A DNA stretch of 64,000 nucleotides from Alteromonas abrolhosensis (GTDB lineage: Bacteria; Pseudomonadota; Gammaproteobacteria; Enterobacterales; Alteromonadaceae). The position numbers and the translations under genes were made by a program. The stretch lies in NCBI RefSeq assembly GCF_001953635.1, contig NZ_MEJH01000014.1:1-64000 (forward strand), written 5' to 3'. Positions 26,233 through 37,759 of this stretch are shown piece after piece. The notes beneath the pieces are model-generated. The model was not told the origin of the DNA. It worked only from the letters and a program-made list of their open reading frames with translations, and did no database searches. Position 1 is the stretch's first letter. The number at the start of each line of letters is the position of its first letter.

Positions 26233-26435
26233 TTACGACTTTAGCGCATGAAATATAAGCGATTTATGTAGAAAAAGCGCTATCCATTAACATTTAGAAA
26301 CAACTTTTATAGGTTCAAAAACGAACTATAAGGTCTTGTTTATATGCAGATTTTGCTACATGTAAAGTTATTGTTGTGAGTCTTTATAGTTTTGCTTAAA
26401 AAAGGTATGAAGCGATATACGCGGTATAGATATAG

Positions 26436-26470
26436 AAAATCCGATACCTTTTCAGGGCATCGGATTTTTT
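26436..26470 (-). terminator. Terminator after serS
   Basis: ATCCGAT and ATCGGAT arms with a 13-base middle lie between A and T runs about 55 bp downstream of the serS stop. The T run is longer on the plus strand, so it may be bidirectional. Confidence 0.7.
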
Positions 26471-26524
26471 ATAAGTCATAGAGTTTACGTTGGCGATTGA
26501 TAACCAACTTAATATCAGCGCGAA

Positions 26525-27832
<1,308 letters not shown>

Positions 27833-27836
27833 CTAA

Positions 27837-28220
27837 TTATCCTTTAATTAATTCAATGGCTAGCCAACCTGCTATCAAACAGGCGCCAACGTTAAGAAAT
27901 ACATTTGCTGCGGCTTTAAGCCACAACCCGTTTTCTAATAAAGTTAAGGTTTCAACAGAAAATGTTGAAAATGTAGTAAAGGCACCTAACAACCCTACAC
28001 CGATTAGCGCTCGGTATGGAGAGTCGGCTAATTCATGACGTTCAATAAAGCCATACAGCAATGCAAGTGCAAATGACCCAACCACATTCACCGTTAGTGT
28101 ACCAAACGGCATGTGTTTTCCAAATAAGGAATCGACACTTGTGGTAACAAAATAACGCAAACAGGCACCGGTCGCCCCGCCAGCGGCAATAAAACAATAC
28201 AAAGCTAACCCTTGAGGCAC
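27837..28220 (-). CDS. crcB: Fluoride ion exporter CrcB/Fluc
   Basis: A 127-residue channel that, as an antiparallel dimer, lets fluoride leave the cell. Four transmembrane helices are visible with the family motifs GGATGACLRY, NVVGSFALALLYG and the sodium/fluoride-pore motif GAFTTFSTFSVE. Translation starts at GTG 28220 with GGGAG six bases before. It sits between rarA and serS, where E. coli has no gene, and is likely co-transcribed with them; no fluoride riboswitch is apparent in the 76 bp upstream. Confidence 0.94.
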   Translation of the reverse strand: MPQGLALYCFIAAGGATGACLRYFVTTSVDSLFGKHMPFGTLTVNVVGSFALALLYGFIERHELADSPYRALIGVGLLGAFTTFSTFSVETLTLLENGLWLKAAANVFLNVGACLIAGWLAIELIKG

Positions 28221-28296
28221 GAAAAACTCCCTAGCGCGTTCTTTTTATGGACTAATCCATATTTTTATAATTCATTTGCGGTGTACCTCTGCAACT

Positions 28297-29604
28297 TTAC
28301 CTTTTATTGTTGCTTCTCGCATTAAGTGAATCGAGAAAATCGCGTTTGGCTTTTAGGGCTTTTTCTAAGCCGCGCTCGTTGGGATTATATAAGCGTGTAC
28401 CAGTTAGGCTTTCAGGGAAGTAAGATTCACCCGCCGCAAAGGCATTTGGCTCGTTGTGCGCATAGCGATAGCCGTCACCATGCCCCAAATCTTTCATAAG
28501 AGATGTAGGAGCGTTGCGTAAATGCATGGGAACCGGGGCATCGGAAGTTTTACGCGCTAGTGCTTTTGCTTCATTAAACGCCATGTAAACCGCATTGCTC
28601 TTTGCTGCCAACGCACAATATACTGCTGCTTGCGCAATAGCGCGCTCACCCTCGGCTGGTCCTACTCGGTGAAAGGTATCCCATGCGTTAATGCAAAGCT
28701 GCATTGCTCTTGGATCGGCGTTGCCAATATCTTCTGACGCAATTGCAAGAAGACGCCTTCCTACATAAAGCGCATCACCGCCGCCATCAAGAATTCTCGC
28801 ATACCAGTAAAGGGCGGCATCGGGATCTGACCCTCTTACAGATTTGTGAAATGCTGAAATAAGGTCGTAAAAGGTATCGCCTTTATTGTCATAGCTGGCA
28901 ACTTTCTCCCCCACCGCATGCTCAACATCGCTTATGGTTATCTCACTTGCACTTGTAAAGTCGGCAGCTAGTTCCAAATACGTAAGAAGTCGCCGTGCAT
29001 CGCCACCACTCAAATCTATAAGGGCGTTTCTTGCTGTTTCCTCAATGCCAAGCGCTCTGTCACCGAGTCCTTTTTCATTATCGCTTAGCGCTCTGTTCAC
29101 TAATTGTGAAAGCGCGTCGTGTTCTAGCGTCTTTAAAACGTATACGCGAACACGTGATAACAGGGCTTTATTTAATTCGAACGATGGATTTTCTGTGGTT
29201 GCGCCAATAAAGGTAACTACACCAGATTCTACAAATGGGAGAAACGCATCCTGCTGGCTTTTATTAAACCTGTGAACCTCGTCAACAAACAACAGTGTCC
29301 GCTGATTATACCGGGCGTTTTCTTCAGCCGTGTCCATAGCGGCTCTGATATCTTTTACCCCAGAGGTAACCGCAGAAATACGAAGTACAGACGCGTTAGT
29401 ATATTGGGCAATAAGTTCAGCTAGGGTAGTTTTGCCTGTACCAGGCGGGCCCCATAGAATCATAGAATGACAATGGCCCGCTTCTAACATTTTACGAAGT
29501 GGCTTACCTTCAGCCAGTAAATGATCCTGCCCGCTGTATTGCTCTATGGTAACTGGGCGCATACGCGCCGCTAAAGGTACGAATTCTAGATTAACGCTGG
29601 TCAT
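28297..29604 (-). CDS. rarA: Replication-associated recombination protein A (MgsA/WRNIP1 family)
   Basis: RarA is an AAA+ ATPase that works at stalled replication forks with SSB. The 435-residue protein has Walker [13 protein letters not shown], Walker [17 protein letters not shown], sensor 1 GATTENPSF and the sensor-2 region SGGDARRLL, then the C-terminal tetramerisation part ([18 protein letters not shown]). I start at the ATG at 29604; the frame includes a TTG one codon before. The start overlaps the lolA stop by 14 bases, so the two are translationally coupled, the same order as in E. coli. Confidence 0.95.
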   Translation of the reverse strand: MTSVNLEFVPLAARMRPVTIEQYSGQDHLLAEGKPLRKMLEAGHCHSMILWGPPGTGKTTLAELIAQYTNASVLRISAVTSGVKDIRAAMDTAEENARYNQRTLLFVDEVHRFNKSQQDAFLPFVESGVVTFIGATTENPSFELNKALLSRVRVYVLKTLEHDALSQLVNRALSDNEKGLGDRALGIEETARNALIDLSGGDARRLLTYLELAADFTSASEITISDVEHAVGEKVASYDNKGDTFYDLISAFHKSVRGSDPDAALYWYARILDGGGDALYVGRRLLAIASEDIGNADPRAMQLCINAWDTFHRVGPAEGERAIAQAAVYCALAAKSNAVYMAFNEAKALARKTSDAPVPMHLRNAPTSLMKDLGHGDGYRYAHNEPNAFAAGESYFPESLTGTRLYNPNERGLEKALKAKRDFLDSLNARSNNKR

Positions 29605-30355
29605 CAATTATGAAGCTATCTGGAATATCTACAGAAAAGGTATCGGCGGGCACGGGAAAACGGGTTTCAATATTATTAAAAACCAGGGTGCTTACTTGCT
29701 GTTGTGCATCAAGCATATTAAGCGACGTCAGTTCATTATCTTGGTTGAACGTTAAGGTAAGCGTCGCAATTTGGCCACCTTCTTCATTCGGTGTGATTTG
29801 ATAGCTCTGCAAAGCAGTTTCGCTAGTAGACATCCCACCATTCATTTGACTAATAGAAAATTTCGACCACGTTGTTTCATCTGTCGACGTTAGTAAAACA
29901 ATCGGGTTGTCTTTGATGGCATTGGCTTGGGAAAGCACGGTAACTTGCTCTACAAATGTATCCACATTCCACACCGCTTCCCCATCAGCAACCAACAGGG
30001 TTTCATCAGGAAACGTGGTTTCCCAGCGCAGTTTATTTGGACGCGTCATGGTGAGCGTGCCTTGCGCTTCATGCACTACGTTTTGTTGGGCATCAACAAC
30101 GGTCTGATCGAAGCCAGCGCGAAACTGCTTCATATTGCCTAACAGCAATTGGAGAGATTTACTGGCCGCATTATTCGCTTCAGACGCGGTAGTTAACGAC
30201 GATGTAGCATTCACTTTGTTGCGTTTCGCCGATAACATTTCAACGTTTCCGCTGTTTTGATCTTTATCGGCAGCATAGGCTTCATTTAAGCCACCGCACA
30301 AGGTGCTTACACCCGCAAGCGCACTTACTAAATAAACCGAAACTACTTTATTCAT
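29591..30355 (-). CDS. lolA: Outer-membrane lipoprotein carrier protein LolA
   Basis: LolA carries lipoproteins released by LolCDE across the periplasm to LolB. The 254-residue precursor has a signal peptide (1-29, cut after EAYA) and then a polar linker of about 40 residues before the conserved fold ([34 protein letters not shown], ending [13 protein letters not shown]). The usual length is about 200, so the N-terminal linker is an extension. It is flanked by ftsK and rarA as in E. coli, 16 bp after ftsK. Confidence 0.93.
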   Translation of the reverse strand: MNKVVSVYLVSALAGVSTLCGGLNEAYAADKDQNSGNVEMLSAKRNKVNATSSLTTASEANNAASKSLQLLLGNMKQFRAGFDQTVVDAQQNVVHEAQGTLTMTRPNKLRWETTFPDETLLVADGEAVWNVDTFVEQVTVLSQANAIKDNPIVLLTSTDETTWSKFSISQMNGGMSTSETALQSYQITPNEEGGQIATLTLTFNQDNELTSLNMLDAQQQVSTLVFNNIETRFPVPADTFSVDIPDSFIIDDQR

Positions 30356-30371
30356 TTATTCAATCCATTCG

Positions 30372-33179
30372 TTATTCTTTGTGGGGCGGTGGTGCAAGAA
30401 CCTCTCGGTTACCGTTATGCCCCTGTGCACTTACGACACCACTCATTTCCATTTGTTCAACGAGACGTGCAGCACGGTTGTAACCAATTCTGAATTTACG
30501 CTGCACGCTTGAGACGCTAGCACGACGTGTTTCCGTCACAAATGCCACCGCTTCATCATAAAAAGCATCAAACTCTTGGTCTTCACCTTCGGGTTGCTCA
30601 CCAGGCAGCAACACCTCTGCAGACGCTTCTCCATTTAGAATTTCGTCAATGTATTCCGGCTCACCGCGCTTCTGCCAATCAGCAACAACCGCATGTACTT
30701 CATGATCATCAACAAACGCACCGTGAACACGGGTTGGCACTGGACTTCCAGGGGGTAGGTACAACATATCACCCATACCCAACAAGGTTTCAGCACCTTG
30801 CTGATCAAGAATAGTTCGTGAGTCAATTTTACTGGAAACTTGGAACGCAATACGCGTTGGGATATTCGCTTTAATAAGGCCTGTAATAACGTCTACCGAC
30901 GGTCGCTGAGTAGCTAGAATAAGATGGATACCTGCAGCACGGGCTTTTTGCGCAATACGAGCAATCAACTCTTCAACTTTTTTGCCCACGATCATCATCA
31001 TGTCGGCAAATTCGTCAACGACGACCACGATTGCAGGAAGTTTAGCTAAGTCTGGTGCCTCAGCATCCATACTTTCTTCATTCTTCCATAGTGGATCTTT
31101 GATTGGCGTTCCATTGGCAATGGCTTCTTCAACCTTCGCGTTATAGCCTTTTAGGTTACGCACACCAAGCGCACTCATTAGGCGATAACGGCGCTCCATT
31201 TCACCTACGCACCAGCGAAGTGCGTTGGCCGCCTCCTTCATGTCAGTTACTACTTCAGCTAGTAAGTGAGGAATGCCCTCATATACTGAAAGCTCAAGCA
31301 TTTTAGGATCGATCATAATCATGCGAACGTCTTCAGGCGTGCTTTTATACAGCAAGCTTAAAATCATGACGTTCACGCCCACCGACTTACCAGAACCTGT
31401 TGTACCAGCAACTAACAAATGCGGCATTTTTGCTAAATCAACCACTACGGGCTTACCAGAGATATCCGCACCTAGCACCATAGTTAACGGTGATTTGTTA
31501 GACTGGAAGGTATCGCAGCTGATAACTTCGCTCAAGCGCACCATTTCACGTTTTTTATTTGGTAGCTCCAAGCCTATAACCGATTTACCTGGAATAACCT
31601 CTACTACACGTACAGAAATGGCTGACATAGCACGAGCCAGGTCTTTCGAGAGCCCGGTAATCTTGCTTACTTTTACCCCAGGCGCTAAATCAAGTTCGAA
31701 ACGTGTAATAACAGGACCTGGAAAAACGCCTACTACTGTTGCCTCAATGTTGAAGTCAGCTAGCTTTTCCTCTACTAAACGAGAAATGCCTTCAATCTCT
31801 TCTGGCGTCAGAGGGTTTTCATGCTTGTCGGCACGCTCAAGTAAGTCGAACGATGGCATAGGTGGCAAGTCAGGGTCTATTTCACCTGCCCTCGCCTTCA
31901 CGGGTTTAGCGCCTAATGCAGCAGGCGTAAATGACTGCCCAGCATTCTGACCGCTCACTTGTGACAGCGCTGATGAAGGTTGAAGGGGTTCTGCTGATTG
32001 CGCGTCATCTTCAACGGAACGCTCGCTATCATTTGCCCTAGCTACAGGCTTAGTTCCTGTTTCATAAGGCAAGTCTTCTTCAAATTCTTCTAAGTCGTCA
32101 AAATTGATATGTGGGCTTTGTTGTGCCTGACCTTTATGTTCATCTTGATTATTTTCATCTTTAGACTGAACGGGGTCATCTTGACTAGATTTGCCTAGGC
32201 CTACTTTATCTTTGAAGCCACCAGTTACAGCATTACGCATGCCTGACAAAGAGAAGGCTGATTTTTTAGGCTCAGATTCAACAGTGTCAGCCTCAGCAGA
32301 AGATTCTAAAGCCTCGTCACTGCCAGTATCATTCTGACTTGGTTGGGTCGTTGATTGTGCAGTTTGGCCACTTTCGTAGGTGTAAAACGGCGGCTCATCG
32401 TCTAAATCATTAATGCCGAATGTAGGTTCGCTACGTGTAGGAGCTTCATTTCGCACCTGTGGTTGCTTCTGTTGATCGGCTGAGGCCAATGGCTCAGCAC
32501 GCATACTGGTAATATCAAGTTCAGCACTGTCGTTATTTTCTTGTTCTGACGATTTGTTTGCCAATGCTAAGCGCGGCATTTCAAACGCTAACAAACTTTG
32601 TGGTGCTGAAAGTGTCTTACGTCCTAACCACAGAGTACCTTCCCCTAATCGGTCGATAATAGTCAGCCAGCTAATACCCGTCAGCAAAGTAAAGCCAGTA
32701 CAGAAAAAGCATAGTAGCAGCAGTATAGTACCCGCCGTGTTGAAATAAGGTACAAGGGCTGAACTAATTACGTCGCCAACAAAACCGCCGGCCGAGAAGT
32801 TGTAGATATCATCGAAATTAATGCTGGCGATGCCCGTGGCCCCAAGGGCCATCAGTAATCCACCAATGATACGTAACCCTATAGTGAGGTAATCAAATTC
32901 ATCTAATTCTTTAATATGCTGGAATAAAAACCACCCTAAGAAGGCAGAACCGAAAGGTAATAAATAAGCTAGGAAGCCAAATGAAAATAGCAATAAATCG
33001 GCGACCCATGCGCCAGTTGCTCCAACCCAGTTGTGAACGTCAAGTTGTAAACCAGCTTGACTCCAACCTGGGTCACCCGGATGAAAAGATGCTAGTGCCA
33101 GCAATAAGAAAAAGGCGAAAACACAGGCGATAATCATGCCTGCTTCCCACACTCGCTGAACCCCTGTTAATCGCGCCAT
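30372..33179 (-). CDS. ftsK: DNA translocase FtsK
   Basis: FtsK sits at the division septum, pumps the chromosome termini apart and activates XerCD at dif. The 935-residue protein has four N-terminal transmembrane helices (about 15-185), a polar, Gln/Glu/Ser-rich linker (about 200-440) and the RecA-like motor: Walker A near 590 ([13 protein letters not shown]), Walker [12 protein letters not shown] and the [20 protein letters not shown] segment. The final 65 residues are the winged-helix gamma domain that reads KOPS ([23 protein letters not shown] region, in part [13 protein letters not shown]). The linker is shorter than in E. coli (1329 residues). lrp lies upstream. Confidence 0.96.
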   Translation of the reverse strand: MARLTGVQRVWEAGMIIACVFAFFLLLALASFHPGDPGWSQAGLQLDVHNWVGATGAWVADLLLFSFGFLAYLLPFGSAFLGWFLFQHIKELDEFDYLTIGLRIIGGLLMALGATGIASINFDDIYNFSAGGFVGDVISSALVPYFNTAGTILLLLCFFCTGFTLLTGISWLTIIDRLGEGTLWLGRKTLSAPQSLLAFEMPRLALANKSSEQENNDSAELDITSMRAEPLASADQQKQPQVRNEAPTRSEPTFGINDLDDEPPFYTYESGQTAQSTTQPSQNDTGSDEALESSAEADTVESEPKKSAFSLSGMRNAVTGGFKDKVGLGKSSQDDPVQSKDENNQDEHKGQAQQSPHINFDDLEEFEEDLPYETGTKPVARANDSERSVEDDAQSAEPLQPSSALSQVSGQNAGQSFTPAALGAKPVKARAGEIDPDLPPMPSFDLLERADKHENPLTPEEIEGISRLVEEKLADFNIEATVVGVFPGPVITRFELDLAPGVKVSKITGLSKDLARAMSAISVRVVEVIPGKSVIGLELPNKKREMVRLSEVISCDTFQSNKSPLTMVLGADISGKPVVVDLAKMPHLLVAGTTGSGKSVGVNVMILSLLYKSTPEDVRMIMIDPKMLELSVYEGIPHLLAEVVTDMKEAANALRWCVGEMERRYRLMSALGVRNLKGYNAKVEEAIANGTPIKDPLWKNEESMDAEAPDLAKLPAIVVVVDEFADMMMIVGKKVEELIARIAQKARAAGIHLILATQRPSVDVITGLIKANIPTRIAFQVSSKIDSRTILDQQGAETLLGMGDMLYLPPGSPVPTRVHGAFVDDHEVHAVVADWQKRGEPEYIDEILNGEASAEVLLPGEQPEGEDQEFDAFYDEAVAFVTETRRASVSSVQRKFRIGYNRAARLVEQMEMSGVVSAQGHNGNREVLAPPPHKE

Positions 33180-33461
33180 AACCCTAAAAAACCTTCAATT
33201 TCCATCGCTTGAATTACCGCATGTAGCCATTTAGCTAAGCGTTAATAGCAGTACTAACCGCAGCAAAGAGCTTAGCGAACCCTTTGCTATTCCTACTTAA
33301 TTATTATTTGTCTACTTTTGGTAAGTTACTGAGTGTATTGTCGAATTAATAAACCCATCCCCTACCCTGCGCTTGAGCGTGCCGAAAATTCCTTGGCTAA
33401 ACACAAACACTGTATTTTTGCACAGCCTACCACAAAAGCACACTATTGAGCCACGCTTTCA

Positions 33462-33947
33462 TTACTTCAAATTAATGCGCAGCGACGATGTACTTTTCAC
33501 TTCTTCCATCACAACATAAGTTCGAGATTCGCTCACACCTGGTAGACGTAATAAAGTGTCACCGAGCAATTTACGATAGCTGCCCATATCTGCAACACGC
33601 GCTTTAAGAAGAAAATCGAAATCCCCCGACACTAAGTGACACTCTTGAATATCGTCATGCAGTTTTACCGCAGCAGAAAATTCTGCAAAGATATCTACCG
33701 ATGTTTTCGTCAATGTTATCTCGACAAAGACAAGCATAGCGGCACCAAGTTTCTCTGGGTCGACAACTGCGTGATACCCTTTTATATAGCCCTGCGCTTC
33801 TAGTCTCTTAACGCGCTCAAGGCATGGACTGGGGCTTAGCCCTACTTCTTTGGCAAGCTCTACATTAGAGATTCGCCCGTTTTTTTGCAGCTGTACCAGA
33901 ATATTCCTGTCTATTCGGTCAAGGTGTTTTGGGGTCTTTACCAGCAT
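33462..33947 (-). CDS. lrp: Leucine-responsive regulatory protein
   Basis: A 161-residue Lrp/AsnC regulator very close to E. coli Lrp (LDRIDRNIL, LSPSPCLERVKRLE, IQECHLVSGDFDFLL, LLRLPGVSESRTYVVMEEVK). N-terminal helix-turn-helix 15-60; C-terminal RAM domain 75-155 binds leucine or other amino acids and builds octamers or hexadecamers. I start at the ATG at 33947, which aligns with the E. coli start; a TTG seven codons earlier is the other option. It is divergent from ald with 185 bp between, which suggests that Lrp regulates alanine dehydrogenase, as AldR and Lrp do elsewhere. Confidence 0.94.
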   Translation of the reverse strand: MLVKTPKHLDRIDRNILVQLQKNGRISNVELAKEVGLSPSPCLERVKRLEAQGYIKGYHAVVDPEKLGAAMLVFVEITLTKTSVDIFAEFSAAVKLHDDIQECHLVSGDFDFLLKARVADMGSYRKLLGDTLLRLPGVSESRTYVVMEEVKSTSSLRINLK

Positions 33948-34132
33948 ATAAAATATCTTAAAAGCCAATTTATAAAGAATTATATGCTACAAATACCTTT
34001 TCTTCAGCAGATAGTTCGTTTTTTTATGGCGTATACTCCGCAAATATGTTCACGGGCTTCAAGGCCGAACACTATTAAGCAAAAGTTCAACCAGAGCCAC
34101 TTAGAAGCTCACCATAAAATTGAGGACTATAC

Positions 34133-35266
34133 ATGTTAGTTGGTGTACCAAAAGAAATTAAGAACCACGAATATCGCGTTGGCTTGACGCCAGCAGCAGT
34201 AAAAGAGTTTGTTAGCCATGGTCACAGCGTTTTAGTAGAAACTAACGCCGGTGACGCCATTGGTTTCACTGACGAAATGTATGTAGAAGCGGGCGCAGCC
34301 ATTGCATCGACTGCCGAGCAAGTGTTTGCTGAAGCAGAAATGATTATAAAGGTAAAAGAGCCTCAACCAAACGAGTGTAAAATGCTTCGTAAAGGGCAAA
34401 CCCTTTACACGTACCTTCACCTAGCACCAGATCCAACGCAAACTAAACTGCTTGTTGAGTCGGGCGCAACCTGTATTGCATATGAAACTGTAACAGATGA
34501 TCGCGGTGGTCTACCGTTGCTTGCACCAATGAGTGAAGTAGCTGGTCGTATGTCGGTTCAAGCTGGCGCGCACTATCTTGAAAAAGCACACGGCGGTAGC
34601 GGTACACTTCTTGGTGGCGTACCAGGTGTAGCACCGGGTAAAGTACTGGTTATCGGTGGTGGTGTTGTTGGTACTAACGCAGCAAAAATGGCACTAGGTC
34701 TTGGCGCTGACGTTACTATTCTAGACCGTTCGCTTCCTCGTCTTCGCCAAATCGATGACATCTTCAACGGCCAGGTTAAAACGGTTTACTCTACGGTTGA
34801 TGCTATAGAGCACTACTCTTCAAAAGCTGATCTTGTTGTTGGTGCGGTACTTATTCCTGGCGCAGCAGCTCCGAAGCTTCTTACTCGCGAACAGATCAAG
34901 GCCATGAAGCCTGGTTCAGTACTTGTTGACGTTGCTATCGACCAAGGCGGATGCTTTGAAACATCTAAAGCAACAACACACCAAGACCCAGTTTATATTG
35001 TTGATGACGTGGTTCACTACTGTGTTGCAAACATGCCAGGTGGCGTTGCACGTACTTCTACAATGGCACTTAACAATGCCACATTGCCATTCGGCTTAGC
35101 CCTTGCAAACAAAGGCCCTGCGAAAGCGATGCTAGAAGACAAGCACTTGCTTAACGGTCTAAACGTGCACGAAGGTAAGGTAACGTACAAAGCTGTGGTT
35201 GACGCGCTAGGTGAAGAACTAGGCCTTACCTATACACCAGCTGAAGTAGCGCTTAAAGGCGAATAA
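34133..35266 (+). CDS. ald: Alanine dehydrogenase
   Basis: Ald converts L-alanine, NAD+ and water to pyruvate, NADH and ammonium. The 377-residue protein has the N-terminal catalytic signature ([30 protein letters not shown] with the active His) and a Rossmann NAD-binding domain ([19 protein letters not shown], near 170). [20 protein letters not shown] is also typical. GAGGA precedes the ATG. It is a single-gene unit with a strong terminator and is divergent from lrp, its likely regulator. Confidence 0.95.
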   Translation: MLVGVPKEIKNHEYRVGLTPAAVKEFVSHGHSVLVETNAGDAIGFTDEMYVEAGAAIASTAEQVFAEAEMIIKVKEPQPNECKMLRKGQTLYTYLHLAPDPTQTKLLVESGATCIAYETVTDDRGGLPLLAPMSEVAGRMSVQAGAHYLEKAHGGSGTLLGGVPGVAPGKVLVIGGGVVGTNAAKMALGLGADVTILDRSLPRLRQIDDIFNGQVKTVYSTVDAIEHYSSKADLVVGAVLIPGAAAPKLLTREQIKAMKPGSVLVDVAIDQGGCFETSKATTHQDPVYIVDDVVHYCVANMPGGVARTSTMALNNATLPFGLALANKGPAKAMLEDKHLLNGLNVHEGKVTYKAVVDALGEELGLTYTPAEVALKGE

Positions 35267-35341
35267 GATTTTTAGGTTACTTTCAAGGTAGGGCTATGCG
35301 CCCTTCTCTTAAATGAAAGAATCTATCAATGTGTCCTGATT

Positions 35342-35382
35342 AAAAAAGCTCGGTATGTGAGGATCACATCCGAGCTTTTTTG
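35342..35382 (+). terminator. Rho-independent terminator after ald
   Basis: A long hairpin: GCTCGG and CCGAGC outer arms, ATGTGA and TCACAT inner arms with one bulged T, flanked by A and T runs. The T run on the plus strand follows the ald stop by about 70 bases. Confidence 0.88.
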
Positions 35383-35532
35383 TAATTGGGAATCTGTGTG
35401 TAATTGACCGTTAAACAAAAAGAGAACGCCAGTTACTATCGCACCAGTATTCCGCCTCTGTTATACCTTATCTGTTACGCATTTTTGCACATTTTTGCGC
35501 ATGGCTAACAGTACTAGCTTAAGCAAGAACCG

Positions 35533-36231
35533 TTAACCGTTTATCGAAGCGTTTACGGCTTTTAATACAGCAATAGGGTCTTCTGCTTTAGTGATGGGTC
35601 GTCCCATAACCAAATAACTCACACCCGCCTTCATTGCATCGGGTGGCGTCATAACGCGTTTTTGATCCCCCGCATCAGCTCCTACTGGGCGAATGCCTGG
35701 AGTAACTAGGAGAAATTCGTCTTTGTGTCTTTCACGCAGCGCGCTGGCTTCTTGGGCTGAACAAACAATACCGTCAAGTCCTGCTTTTTCTGTTAATGCT
35801 GCCAAGCGCAATACTTGTTGCTCTGGCGTAACTCCGCTAACTACATCAGCCAACTGCGCTTCATCCATACTGGTCAATACGGTAACCGCAATAAGCTTAG
35901 TTTGAGGGTTACTGCTTGACGCAATTGCCTCTTTCGCCGCTTGCATCATAGGTAATCCGCCAGAGGCGTGTACATTAACCATCCATACACCAAGTTCTGC
36001 CGCCGCTTTACACGCTTTGGCAACGGTATTGGGAATGTCGTGAAATTTGAGATCAAGAAAAACGTCAAAGCCTTTCGCGATCAAAGCCTTTACGAACTCC
36101 GGCCCAAATAAGGTGAACATCTCCTTGCCCACTTTTAGCTTGCATAAGCTTGAATCTAATTTATCAACAAACGCCAATGCAGTGTCTTTATTGTCATAGT
36201 CTAATGCAACAATAACGCGTGGGTCATGCAT
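35533..36231 (-). CDS. pyrF: Orotidine 5'-phosphate decarboxylase
   Basis: PyrF decarboxylates OMP to UMP, the last step of de novo pyrimidine synthesis. The 232-residue TIM barrel shows VALDYDNKD, the catalytic tetrad segment [13 protein letters not shown], and the phosphate-binding end [12 protein letters not shown] and [11 protein letters not shown]. It lies 6 bp after lapB on the same strand, as in E. coli (yciS-yciM-pyrF). Confidence 0.97.
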   Translation of the reverse strand: MHDPRVIVALDYDNKDTALAFVDKLDSSLCKLKVGKEMFTLFGPEFVKALIAKGFDVFLDLKFHDIPNTVAKACKAAAELGVWMVNVHASGGLPMMQAAKEAIASSSNPQTKLIAVTVLTSMDEAQLADVVSGVTPEQQVLRLAALTEKAGLDGIVCSAQEASALRERHKDEFLLVTPGIRPVGADAGDQKRVMTPPDAMKAGVSYLVMGRPITKAEDPIAVLKAVNASING

Positions 36232-36237
36232 GTTCTT

Positions 36238-37407
36238 CTATTCTCCGTCTAGCCCTTTGATAGGTTTCACTACGCCCCACTTTTTACAGCTAGGGCATAA
36301 CCAATATAATTTTCGACCGGAAAAGCCACAGCTACCACAGCGATATTTAGGACGCTGCAACATTTGCTTCTCAACCAGTTCTTTAAGTAAGCGTAAGCTG
36401 TCTGCGGTGGTTTTATCAGATAGCTGGTCAATATAAAGCCCCATTAGGGTTTTAAAGCCACGCATTGTCGGTCGTTTGCGAAGCTGCTCAAGTAAATATT
36501 CAGCGGCTTGCGCTGTTTCACCGCGCTTCATTAGCACATCGACCATGGCCAAATAAGAGGTGGCGCACTCTTGCCAATGTGCTTCTAAATTCTTCTGAAA
36601 GCTTTCCCAGTCATCCGTCTCTTCTGCAATTTTTTCAAGACTAGGCACGGCTTCGCTAAACCAATTAATATCCCGTTCGGCTACTTGAGTAAAATATGCG
36701 TTTGCATCGGTATAGCGTTTTTGGTCAAGTGCAATATCACCTAACATAAGCCATGGTCTAACTGCGTGTTCATCGGCATTGACCGCTTTTTGCAATAAGG
36801 TCAGTGCAGCCCCTTGGCTATCATTTTTTAACTCAACCGATGCCTGTTCACAATAAAAGTGTGCAAGGCGCTCGCACAAGTCATCATTGTCGCCATGACA
36901 CTGCACCATGCGCTCAGCCAGTTCTATGGCTCTCTCCCACTCTTTCGTGGTCTGGTAAATACTAAACAGCTGCTGTTGAGCAACCAGATAGTGTTTGTCG
37001 CTGTTCAACAGTTGCAGGAAGGCATTTTCCGCACGCTCTAGAAAGCCAGCCTGCGTGTAGTCGTGACCGAGTTCTCTAAGCGCGTTTTCCCTTTGGGCGG
37101 GCTGTAGCTCGTCTCGGCTGACTAAATTTTGATGAACTTTTATTGCCCGATCTATTTCTCCACGATGGCGGAAAAAGCTGCCCATAGCAATATGGGTTTC
37201 CACCGTATCGCTATTCACGTTAATCATTTTGATCAGCGTGTCGACAGCTTTATCAGGTTGGTCTGAAAGAAGGAAATTAAGACCTTTATAATAATGCTTA
37301 GATAGGATACTAGACTGTTTTCGTTGCGCTTGACGGACACTATTGCGGCCCATTATCCAGCCGTATCCTGCCGCAACAGGCAAAAGGAGAAACAGCAGTT
37401 CGAGCAT
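36238..37407 (-). CDS. lapB: Lipopolysaccharide assembly protein B (YciM)
   Basis: LapB adjusts lipopolysaccharide output by directing LpxC to the FtsH protease. The 389-residue protein has one N-terminal membrane helix (LLFLLLPVAAGYGWIMGR), tetratricopeptide repeats over most of its length, and a C-terminal rubredoxin-type metal knuckle (RCGSCGF, WLCPSCKKWG). Its ATG shares the last base of the lapA stop, and pyrF follows 6 bp later. Confidence 0.95.
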   Translation of the reverse strand: MLELLFLLLPVAAGYGWIMGRNSVRQAQRKQSSILSKHYYKGLNFLLSDQPDKAVDTLIKMINVNSDTVETHIAMGSFFRHRGEIDRAIKVHQNLVSRDELQPAQRENALRELGHDYTQAGFLERAENAFLQLLNSDKHYLVAQQQLFSIYQTTKEWERAIELAERMVQCHGDNDDLCERLAHFYCEQASVELKNDSQGAALTLLQKAVNADEHAVRPWLMLGDIALDQKRYTDANAYFTQVAERDINWFSEAVPSLEKIAEETDDWESFQKNLEAHWQECATSYLAMVDVLMKRGETAQAAEYLLEQLRKRPTMRGFKTLMGLYIDQLSDKTTADSLRLLKELVEKQMLQRPKYRCGSCGFSGRKLYWLCPSCKKWGVVKPIKGLDGE

Positions 37408-37667
37408 TAGTGGTCTTGTTCCAAACTCTGTATTTTAGACTGCGCAGACATTAGCTGGACGCGTAATTTTAGCCAGCTCATAAGCATTATCAAAATGCCG
37501 ATACCCACGCCTATAGAAAGTGTTATCGCTATTAGCGTCGATAAGCGAAGGTTCGCCTGCGCAATTAGATAATTAACTGTTACTTGTGCTTCATTTTGAG
37601 AGCCAATCACAAATGCGATAGCGAGTAGCACCAAAACGATAAGAAACGTTAGGATCCCTTTCAACAC
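37407..37667 (-). CDS. lapA: Lipopolysaccharide assembly protein A (YciS)
   Basis: An 86-residue inner-membrane protein with two transmembrane helices joined by a short loop containing IGSQNEAQVTVNYLIA, and a C-terminal helix. It is the LapA/YciS partner of LapB and contributes to FtsH-dependent control of LpxC. It starts at GTG 37667 with AAGGG upstream and is overlapped by lapB by one base. Confidence 0.92.
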   Translation of the reverse strand: MLKGILTFLIVLVLLAIAFVIGSQNEAQVTVNYLIAQANLRLSTLIAITLSIGVGIGILIMLMSWLKLRVQLMSAQSKIQSLEQDH

Positions 37668-37759
37668 TCAACCCTTTTTTGTTGATTTATTTACAAGAAT
37701 AGCAAAATGCGAAAAGAGATAACACAAAAAGCGTGAGCGAAATGATGTTATACCTAACG

